Shown here in pieces: positions 39,101 through 51,175 of a stretch of 64,000 bases of DNA. Positions within the stretch are counted from its first letter, which is position 1. The number at the start of each line of letters is the position of its first letter. Made by a program: the position numbers and the translations under genes. This stretch comes from Sepiola atlantica (lineage: Eukaryota > Mollusca > Cephalopoda > Sepiida > Sepiolidae): contig OY744547.1 in assembly GCA_963556195.1 (NCBI GenBank), positions 1,092,701 through 1,156,700 of the forward strand, in the 5' to 3' direction. The notes under the pieces are model-generated. The model was not told where the DNA came from. It made no database searches and saw only the letters and a list, made by a program, of their open reading frames with translations.

Positions 39101-42100
39101 TTGCTACAAGATTCCTTCCCTGCAGACTACAACACCCAATGCAAACAAATACTTGTCATAAACCGTCCTCATAAGTAATCGAATTTTATTCATTCGTTCA
39201 TCATTCTAGTAACTATCGTCGGTCTAATGTCCGTTTTACATGCTGGTAACTGACCTATCTCTGGCCAGGTCTTTATTTATCCCTCTTGCTCGGAAGTCCA
39301 TCTTTGTCACTTTCTCCCATCTTTTCCTTGGTCTACCACTGCCTGCTAACCCTGCTACCGCAACTGTTCGATTTATCGTTTTCAATCATCTCATAATATT
39401 CTTCATAATTCAACTATCCATCCATCTCGTTAACCCTTGTCCTCGAGTGGCTTTTGGCCTCGATAAATGGTGATTTACTTATAAAAAAAAAATAAATGAA
39501 CGTAAAAGATTTTTAGCTTGAAGAAATGTGCGAAACTTTTAACCTTTTTTTGTTTCCTATTTTAGGTTTGCGGCATCGTGTATTTAAGTCAAATTGTTGC
39601 GGAAAAGATCCTCTCCTTCCATGTCAAACCTCCTCTCGACAGTTGTACGTATATTGGGCTGGACAGTGGACAAGAACCAAAAGAGGTATGTGTTGGTATC
39701 ATTGATGTGCGCATACACTAGCATGTGCGCATATGTGCATACAGTAAGCTATAATTTGCTGCAGTGCCGTTCTACTGTCACTTCTACCCAGCGTTTGTCG
39801 TGCAAATTTTTTGTTTTTCTTTTTTATAGTTATAGCAGGGAATTTTTTTTTATATAGAAATCGCTCGAGACAAGGCATGAAGCCACTTGATATAAGGAGC
39901 TAACAAGAACGAAAGATGATTATTGCAAAGACAGGAGATGCCTATTGGCCTTAGTCCTGAAAAGACCAAGATTATAGGTAGGAGGAAAACAGTCAGCAGG
40001 AAGAGAGTTCCACAAGCCTGCAGTTCTTGGAAAGAAGCTACTGGAATAGGAAGTTGTATTACAATGAGGTATCAAAACAGCAAATTGATGGAGACCACTA
40101 GACCAACTAGTCAAACGAGCTGGAACAAAAGAAACAGGGAATATATCACATAATTCTGAAGAACACATGCCATAATAGTATTTATAGAAAAGACTGAGAC
40201 TAGCAACATCACGTCTGTGAGAGAGAGAGTGAAGAGAAGAAGAAAGGGTTCGGCCAATCAATTTACAGAGGTTTGATTGGCACTTGCATATAGTGCTCAA
40301 TCACTTCTCAGAGCTTAAAAAAATGTAACTATGGTTTCATGCAATTATCAGACGGCGTAATGTCCAAATTCGGAGTTTGAATTCCCTTTTTGTTATTATT
40401 CTCCGGTGTACTGTGGGATTAATACACAACTAATTGTATACAATTAATCGTTGACGACAATATGTATATTGTTTTGGCAAAAGGGGTTGATATGCTGTAA
40501 AACAGTGAATTGATGGAGACCACTAGACCAACGAGTCCAACAAACTGAAACAAAAGAAGAACACATGCAATAATAGTATTTATAGAAAAGACTGAGACTA
40601 GTAACATCACGTCTGTGAGAGAGAGGGGGTAGAGAAGAAGAAAGGGTGGGGCCAATCAAATTACAGATACGTTTCTGCACCTTATAAAAAACCCTCAAAT
40701 GGGACAGAGATTCATCAGCCCAAATATCACAACAGTACTCCATATATTGTCTGATTGTCTGATTGTAGTGATAACAAGGAATCTCTTTATATAGAGAAAG
40801 GGAGGTTGGCGATATGGAGTGCTCTGATTGGCTGAGTTGAGTCAATATAAACGGTCAAAGTTTTTGGCATTTAAAAAAAAAGTTTTGTCATGTCAGAATA
40901 TACTACTAAATTTCAAAATTGACAACTTTGTTTAGAGACATAAGAAATTTCTGAATTAGATTTGTGATTTTTGTTTAGTTTGTCTGGGGTTTAAAAGACC
41001 TCCTCCTCCTTGACCAGTTTTAGGATCGGCTCTTCTTTAATGACATGTATGTTTGGATTTAAAGGAACATCGACATAACCCAGAGGCTCGTATATCGAAA
41101 CTACGCTCTTCTACCAGTGATGGTATGCTTGTATTATAATACAATAACGGGTGCAACATGTGCTTATATCTCAACGTCATCTTTATACCAGCTCGATGCA
41201 TTCATACAAAACAAGGGACACAACTCTAGCAGATACCAAGTTAGATAACGCAAACTTCAACAAAGGGTGTGTAGCATTTTGCTTTTAAGCAGGCGACCTG
41301 AATCTGCCGGTTTCTGGTTGGGGTAGCTGTCTGAGCTGATATGATGTGTGAAAGTACCTGAAATTGGTGATGAGGGCAGTGTATCATTGACGATATTCCT
41401 TTGATACATCTTAAAAATGCATTTTTGAACTGTACCTTTCACTTTCCGCAAATAAATTCAATCATTCCGCACGTTCTATTATGGCCTGGCCGATGAACAA
41501 GAACCAAAAGACGTATGTGTTAGTATACTGATGTATGCCGTAAGAAGTCATTTGCTGCGGTACTGTTCTACTGTTATTTGTGACGCAGCAAATTTTTTTA
41601 GTTAGTTTATTTTGAGTGAGTGCGTAGTGCGTAATATATTATTATTATGATTAATATCTTATTATTATACTATATTATTATATTATTAACTTAATAATAT
41701 ATATATATTATTATACTATATTATTATACATATTATATATATTATTATACATATTACTATTATATTATTGATATATAAATATACAATAAATATATAAATA
41801 TACAATATTTTCACTGTTTTTATATTTCACTGATTTTCAGTTATATTTCAATTAATTAATTAATTAACATTCAATTCAATTAATTAATTCAATTCAATTA
41901 CAGTTATATTTCAATATTTTCACTGTTTTAATATTATAAATATATAAATATACAAACCCTATAAATATACAATATATTATTGATTATTAATATATTATAT
42001 TATACTATTATATTATATTATATATAACATATTACTATTATATTATATTATACTATTATATTATATTATATATAACATATTACATTATACATATAATTAT

Positions 42101-45100
42101 ATTATTAACTTAATAATATATATATTATTATACTATATAATATATATATTATTATACTATATTATTATACATATTATATATATTATTATACTATATTATT
42201 ACGTAATATGAGTGCGTAATATATTTTGAGTGAGTGCGTAGAAAGTAAGCTGCCATTTGCTGCGGTACTGTTCTACTGTTATTTGTGACGCAGCAAATTT
42301 TTGGATCATTTTTTTTTTCTACCTTTTCAGTTCCACAGAAAAATGATATCGCTCCACGTGCGTTCTCTTATGCTCGTATTTTTGGATTTCATCTTCCAAT
42401 CTAATTCTACAATTAACGAATCCACACAAGTTTTCTAGCCCGGTCAAGGGAGCCTACCTTCTTTGCAGCAGATGTTGTAAAAACGAATGAAATATGAAAT
42501 TAAATTGAATGAAGGGGAGCATAAAAAAAAGGGATTGAATTCTTGGAACTGAAAAGATACAAAAAAATTGTAACAAAATTTGCGCAACAAATGAAAGACG
42601 AAATTAAATCGGATGAAGGAGAGCGGTAGTAGCAGCAAATGACAACTTTCAAACTCGACTGAATCCTTAGAAAATCACCCCTAGAATGGGTCTAAAAATG
42701 AATGGTCACATTTAATGCTACCAAAACAAAGTTCCTTTCCTTTAACAACTATCAAATTTTTCCAAACACCGATTGTCATGGCTATCTTAAAAAATATGCT
42801 CGTTTCTGAATAAAATGTCTTTAATTAATTGTATTAATAATTTTTATTAATATTATTATTGAGAAAAATGTTCTAAATACATATGTAAATTTGAGAATAG
42901 CAGTTATAAGTGTATATTTGTAAATATTAATTTATTAGAAGTATAAACCGAATTAATTATGTAAATTGCAAAAATCGCATGTTTGAGCAAGTTTGGTATG
43001 ACTATATATATATATACGAACTATGAGAATAATATTTCAATAAGATTACGCTGAAGACCTGGTGTGTTCGAATCGCAGTCTCGACGTCAAATTTCTTTAT
43101 TATTTACGTATTATTAAATCTAAATTAAGATATTAGGAGTTTCCCCCAATGTAATTGAAACTAATTGGTCCCCCGATTTATAAAATCGGGGGACTTATGT
43201 TTTGAGGCATGTCCGTCCGGATTTTTCTCCGCAACCATCCATTGAATTTCTCTGAAATTTTGCATGAAGTTGTAACTTTGGTCAGGTTAGAAAAGGTTCT
43301 CCGATTTTTTAAAAAAAAATCTGATAGCCCCCCCCAGGGGGTCAAAAGGCCCCGAAATGGCAAAAAATGACATTTTTTGCCCCATAACTTTTCATCCATC
43401 CATTCAATTTCTCTGAAACTTGGCCAAAATGTGGAGGCAATTGTTCCTAATAGAAAATAAGTATCGCTGACCTTGGAAAAAATCTGGTTCGTGTCCCCAG
43501 GGGTTCAAAGGGGGGGTCAAAATGCCCCAAATTGCCCAAATTTATTGCATTTTACACTCGCCACATCGAGTCACATACAGAGAGGGACCACACACGTGCG
43601 GCTTGTTAAAATACTTGATTAAAAATTAATTAATGCATTTTTAAATCATTATGCACTCAGTTTTTTAAAAAAATATTAGTAGTATAACTAGAGCATTACC
43701 AGTGAGGGTTGAGGACATGCGTTGCATGGAGAGAAATAATATGAGAATGATACGATGGATGTGTAATGTTAGTCTTAAAGACAGGCTTAGATCTGATGAA
43801 TGTTTTAAAAATTGATAAAAATTGCTTAAAACTGCTACCCGGTCATGGCTGACAGAACAAGAACACTCTATCCCCATGGATTAAATAAAGGATTCAATTG
43901 AGGACATGCGTTGCATGGAGAGAAATGATATGAGAATGATACGATGGATGTCTGAAAGACAGGCTTAGTTTTTTTTCAGTAATGTATCTTTAAAATGTTC
44001 TAAAAATGTCTTTTATTTTTTCAGTTATCGCTTTTCTTCGACTTGCTATTCCCGATGGTGACGGGCGTGACCGAAAATGATTTTACTTCTAAATATTCGT
44101 CAAATCTCATGAAAGAAATCAAGAAGATTTTATGGGATGAGCTTCATGATTTCAAAATCTCTCCGTGTACGTATACACATTTTTGTTTTCGTTAATTTTT
44201 TTCATCGACTGAATATGAAAAAGTAAACTGCCTGGAACATCCTTGGCAAGATGTTTGGACCCCACTCCATCGCTTCAAACCATTTTTTTCTTCCAAACTC
44301 AACCAACTACTCAGTCTCTCAAAACCCCAACCCGTTTCTGTCAGCGTGATTTGGGTAGTAGTATTAGGACTTTTGACTGTGTGAGAGATTAGCTCCTCCA
44401 ACTCTATCTATGATATTAGTAATTGAAAAAAAAAACTGTTGATCTGATTAAATATAAAATTTGATGAGAACAATTAGAAATGAAATTAGTGGATCAATAT
44501 TTGCCCTATCTGACTGACAAATCAGATTTTTATCTATCTTTTGTTAATCGCAAAGATAGGAGAAAAATCATCTTTACTTATATAAGATAAGGGGGAATAA
44601 ACCAAGTGACCTTTCTGCTTCACTTATTTTTCATGTTATCTTTTATTGTCTTTTAATAGCTATTATATTTCTTTATTAATGAGTCACCACCTGTCAAGGC
44701 TAAACAACCACTCAAGAATTAAGGGTGAATGAGATAGCTAGACAGTTGAATGATGGTGAATGCTACAAAGGGATTGAAAAACTCATTTCCAGCTCTGAGG
44801 ACAGCGCCACATTGTAATTTGTGACATTTCCACTTTTTTATGTCTTGCAGTCTTCTTTTGCAGTAAATGATGTTTCATAGATGACCAAAAATGATAAATG
44901 TTTTTTAAGTCATATTAATTTGAGACTTGTCTATCATCATATCTTTTGATATGATGATAGACATATTTTATTGGATGTAAGTTTCATATCTTTTCAAATG
45001 GGAGGTTGTGCCCATATTATGCCCCCTAAAACCCCTTTCAAATACTTTAAAAGAACTGAAATTTAAGGAATATTTATGATATAACTTGGTTAGAAGTTAT

Positions 45101-46282
45101 AATAACGAGAATAACCAGAGTGTGAGGTCTTTAAAAGAGGATTGGTTTATTATAACGTATATATCTTGTACAAAACAAAAGCACTACCAGTAATCTAATA
45201 GAATTAACATAATACACTTAAATACCGTTGAATACAGTCAATCATACATACTACTGTTCGTACTACAGACTAGTACACTTATCAGCCTTGAGGGAAGTCA
45301 GGTATCCCATCACAACAATTTATTAATTGATGATTTCGGAAGAGGATTCAGATACCTCTGATTTTTGTGAAATTTTAACAATAGTTTAACCTATTGTTAA
45401 AATGTCACAAAAATCAGAGGTATCTGAATCCTCTTCCGAAAGGCTTCTGCACACTTTGCATAAAACAAAATGAAACTAAATATTGTAGCAGGAAAAGTTA
45501 TTTTCCCTGTCGTACGTTTAGATGCCAGTGTTTGTAGCAGAAAGATCTCAATGACGGTCAAAAACGGCCAAGAATCTCTTTTTAGTAGACACCGGAACAA
45601 CACTCGCAAGGGACTCTGGATTAGTGCACACCGCCTTTTTCTCCAACGTCTTCTTCTTCCACGTCTTCTTCTTCCACGTCTTCTTCTTCTTTAAAAGCGT
45701 CGCCGTCGTCTTCCGGTGACTACGTTTTTCCTCGCCCATCTTGCCTCCAGCGACCCGCTTTTATTTCAAACCGGACTCTCGTGTGCGCGAGAGAACATGA
45801 GATTTCACGTGATCACCTGGTAATATTAAGCCACCGACGCCATCTTGCCATTTTTTGGGCGGTCCAGCCCTGCAAAGCGCGCACCGAGACCGTTTGCCAG
45901 GTAATCCCATGTTTTCGCAATTTCTTACACAAATATAGCCCACATAATCTAAACATTTTATTTATTTGCAGGTATAATTGACGCCGGTCAGTACAATTAC
46001 TTGGCTACTTCTTCTACAGAATTCCTCTCTCAGTTTATTCACTGCCCTCTTCAAGACAAAACTACATCCGACTCACTTGTATGGAATCCAATTACGCATT
46101 CTTCATTGGATGTAAGTTCATATATTTGAGAAGATCTGATTTGAAATCCACAGAGTAATCCACAGACAGCTGTTTCGTCATTTCACAACTCATTAGTTTA
46201 AAATTTTTTTTTTTTTCTTTCTTTGAGGAGGGGGTTATGGTACTGTTTCGGTGGCACCCCGCTAAATGTTAAAAGTTTAAAA

Positions 46283-46313
<31 letters not shown>

Positions 46314-49300
46314 AATAAAAATAATAAAAATAATAATAATAATAAAAATAATAATAAAAATAATAATAATAATAATAAAAATGATAATAAAAATAATGAT
46401 AATAATAATGTGCCCCGTTACATACCCTGTTACTTAGAATACATATTGTATAATTTAGAATAAGTTCAATAGTTTAGGATTTTACCAAGCGCATACATAT
46501 TATTGACACTCATGCGCGTGCATAAATGTATTACTTAATATAACTAAAAATTTAATGTAGAGCAATTCTTTTCTCTATTAAATTTTTTGTATCTTATTTT
46601 AAAATATTCTAATTTTCTTTCTTTCTTTATACAGAGTGACTGCCCTCGATAAAATCGACAATAAAATTCACAATCCTTTCTCATAGTTGGTATAAATAAA
46701 TTTCATAGTTGGTATAAATAAATTTCACTCTATGCCTGACTTGTCCACTAAGTTTCTGTCATAAATGTCCAACAGTCTTTTTTTTATTGCTATTTAATCA
46801 ATGTTCAAGAGTTTTTGACTATGCCGTGCAAAACTGTCAATAACTCTGACAAACTCCTTTCTTGCCCCAATCTTGTTGAAAGTACTTTTTATCCCGCATG
46901 AGGGGGGGCATCCTAAATTGGGAGCTGTGCAGCGAGATGCTTGTTCACATTAGTTTTAAATTTTTCCATGTCGGTACAGTTGGAGAAACAGGAAGCAAGG
47001 AAGGAGTTCCAAAGGCGAGCAGCTTGAGGAAAGAAGCTATTGGAGTAGAAGACTCTCCGGCATCTGGGGACCTCCACAATGTGTCAGGCTTTTTCCAGTG
47101 TTTTTTTCTTTCTCCCTTTTGAAATTCAATAAATTACATAATAGAGTTTGCCGATTTTTGGCTTCCCAACGAGGGCACATTTAGACACACAGTTGCGTTT
47201 TAGTGTGGGAGAAAAAAAATACATCTATCCAAAAAGAGCCACTAGATTGATACAAAAGAAATGCCTCAGTCTAGAAGGATTAATATTTGTCAAATCATGA
47301 TGAAATTCTATTTTAATCATCTAAATTACTTATGGGTTCTTTTCTGATTCTTTTTTTTTTTTTCAGAATAATACATATATATATTTTTTTCCAATTAAAT
47401 ATTTCCCCTGGGCAACGCCTAGACACAGGTCCTGCTAGTTTCTCAATATTTCAGGAATTTTGAAATCGTTGCCATAAGTTCCATTATAATACAATGTATT
47501 TGACTTAACGACTAAATGAAACTTTGTTGTTTTCTAGGGTACAGCAGATGTGGCCGAGAGTTGTGTGGTCATCAATAGCATTCTTCGGGGTCAAGTGACA
47601 ATTGAATCGACTTCTGTCGTGTCAAATTGTTATATGGACGGGGACATTCAATTTGGAAAGCAGTCAATATGTAGCGGACTTAAAATGGAACTTAATGTAA
47701 GTAAAAAAATTTTCCATATTATTCTCTGCCTTTAACTTCCAATAAAATTGAATTGAAATAAAATGCTAATTCAGTTAATGTTAAAAAAAATAATTCTATG
47801 TTTAATCTATAAAGGTTAAAATAGTTGAAAGGAGATCAGATCTTTTGATCAAAACAGATTTAAGAATCTAGTTTGTAGGAATGAAACTATCGATGACCAA
47901 AATTTGGAATTCGACTGATTTTACTTTATTATTTAGATAAATAAACGTTAAAGTGAGATCAATTTCTTGGCTAGTAATTGTCGAACAACTTATTTATTTT
48001 TAAATCAATTATTCCTAAATTCATTTTTAGTATCAGCGTGTTATAAACTTATGTCAAATATTAAATGTATTTTTTTTTTGTTTCCAGAAAGGAAAGACAA
48101 TCAAGTTCGCTGACTCCATTGTAATCCAAGGATTCAATATTCATTTAAAAACTTTGCAGACAACCAAATATGTGCTAACGATCCATGGAACGTTGGATCA
48201 ACTTACGGTAATTCAAAAATCTCCTTTTCTTATTCTCCATTCACTACGTCCACAATTTTCAATCACTCACATCTCGATTCATCAATTCCAACTGTCCCAT
48301 ATCTTCAGCCACCAAGTCTACCCTTTTTTTTGTGGACCCCCTAGCTCTGTTAAAACTAATTTTCTTGGATCTTCTTTGCAATTTAATCTTCTACTTCGGA
48401 CAACTCTCTCATCGATGAATTTGTTTTTGCAATGCTTAAAAGTAACAAGATTTTAAACTTGTAGATATATGATTCCTTTGGCATGTTAGGGTTAGGATCT
48501 TGCAATCATAGATCTGTTTATTTCACACCGTCTATGAAATTGGAATCCATAATCCATGTTTCGGATGAATACAGAAGAACAAATGCAAGTATGCTTTAGT
48601 TCTGCAGATCCCTAGCCCTAACCCTAATCCTAATCCTAACCCTAACTCTAATCCTAATCCCCACTCATTTACAGCTTCCAGAACTATCTAGGATATTTCC
48701 GAGATATTTAACATTGGAAACAGCTGGAGAGAGATCGGAGAAGTTGACCTCAGTTTGAGGGTCCTTATAACATAGAAACAGAACATCCGAACACCATGAA
48801 CATAAAAAGGGTACTTTGTTACACTACAACCCGCGCTAACTTTGACCATGACCCTAAGCCATCCATGAGAATCTCAGGAAAAAAAAGGGACACGCCTACG
48901 ATTGAAAGACACAAGTTGAGTCTTAACAAGATTAAACAAAACAAACCATTTTCGTATCCCAATGCACAACTGAACCCAGATCAACTTCTAGATCAGTTGC
49001 ATATTTCAACTGATCCCAGGGAGATGGTCAAGGAGCAACACCAGAACAGAAAGTAGATATTAATCTTCTTCTCAGGAAGATCATTGATATCGAGAAGAAA
49101 CAGAGTTGAGCCTAGAATAGAGTCCTGAGGGAGACTAGCATTGATAGTTAAAGAGAATGAGTAGACACCGATCAGAAAGAAAAGACCTGTCTTAATTCTT
49201 TTCTTAATTTTTACGGTATCTTTTGTTTATTACATTGTTAGCTCAAAGTACAGAATAGTTAATCAACCCCCACCTCCCCATGTTAATAATGGGTTTCTTA

Positions 49301-50506
49301 AATTATAACGTTATTATTTCAGCCCAGTATCTTTTTACAGATTCTCTTGCGTCTCCATCTGTGTTACGGTTTCCCCGTAAGAAAAATATTCGAATATAAC
49401 TGTTTCGTTATGAGTCTGTGTAAAAAAAAAAAAAAAGTTCGAATTATCTCCCCTTTCGATTCACTCTTCTAGAAATAAGAAAGGAAATTTGGTTCGTTGC
49501 CAAAAATGCAAGAGCACCGTTTTTATTTTAAGAATTTGTTTGAAAAAGAATTAAAATTCTGTTTTAAAGTTAACATTTCTTTTTAATTTTCTGATTACTT
49601 TTTGATAAAGTTTTTTTTTTTTTTTTTTTACCAGATTCCACTAACCGACGAGGAGGCTTCATTTTGCAACCAGAAATGGAAGATTTTTCTCCAAAATACT
49701 GGCATCTGTGCAGAAGATCTTTGCCGTGCAAACGAAGTAATTTTTTTTCTTTGATTTAAAGTTTTTTGCTTTCCTTCAATTTGAGGTTTATTTAAAAGCT
49801 CTGAAAATGTCAAAATCCTTATGAACAAATATTCTTATTTCACCTTTTGGTTCAAGCCACCTTTTGGTTGCTCATCTTGAAACCATTAATTTTTATCAGT
49901 TTTCAAACGCAATTTGTTGTTTTGATTTTAGATCTAAATGATCTACAGGGTGCGGACAGTAATTTCCGTAACAAGAAGCCAACAGGATAACTTTATATGC
50001 TAGATATATATATATTACTATGTTATGTATATACACATATGATATTATAATATAATATATTGTGTATATATATTTTCAGTTGTAAGTAGATGTACATGAA
50101 AATATGTTTCTTTCATTCCAGCAGGAAAAAATCTGATTAAATACGCATTTAGCCTGCTGATTTTTTGGAAGAATTAAACATGAACATTTCTGTGTAACGT
50201 AATTGCCATAAATATATTTTCATACTACTATGTTAAATATATATATATATATGATTATATATGATTATATTTGGAAAGAAATATGATCTAAGGTTAAGAT
50301 CGGATTTTAACTCTACCTGATGAGATCTCAGTTTATAACAGCTGTTGATCGATAACATCAACATGCCAGTGTCGCAGATTTTGTACATGTCTGTGTAAAT
50401 AAAAATAATCATATATAAAAGCTCTATTTGATTTTGAGCACTTTTTATAAACCTGGTTGAAATTCTTTGAACTACTATCCTGTGGATGTTTTACCTGGAT
50501 TATTAT

Positions 50507-50558
<52 letters not shown>

Positions 50559-50645
50559 AGAAAAAAGAGTGATAAATATGCGATTATCCGGATGTTTCAC
50601 TAATTATAAGATATTAGTTGACGCTTATATCTTTTGTTGGATTGC

Positions 50646-50692
<47 letters not shown>

Positions 50693-51139
50693 TTTTATAT
50701 ATGTATAAAAAAATTAATAAAAATATATATATCAATGAAAAATATATATATATATTTATTAATGTTTTTTTATACGTACATAAAAGTAATCCATGGACAC
50801 GTGTTTCTGACTCACAGCTGTCATCAGCATGGCTAACTTGGACAAGGATCGAACCTTCGATGTTGATGTCAATAGTCTGGCGTTGTACCTCCGGACTATG
50901 ATGCCTTGCCTGGAAATATGTACGATTTTTATCATCTAAATATTTAATGTATTTTTATGTAATTGTTTTTTTTTGTGATTGTAGTGTTCGTTGTTGCTTT
51001 ACATTTACTACTATTTCAGTTGTTTTCACTTCCTAAGTGATAAAGATGCAGAAATTTGTATTATTAGTCGCCCTTAACTTTATGACGTATTTTTTGTTGA
51101 TATATATATTTTTATTAATTTTTTTATACGTACATAAAA

Positions 51140-51175
<36 letters not shown>

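Noticed and set aside
39920..40300. 126-codon minus-strand ORF as a host gene
   Set aside because: It is the C-terminus of a LINE reverse transcriptase ([29 protein letters not shown]), with the usual 3' tail.
44928..44963. microRNA precursor
   Set aside because: Perfect 16-bp arms with a 4-base loop are too short for an animal pre-miRNA; more like a MITE core.
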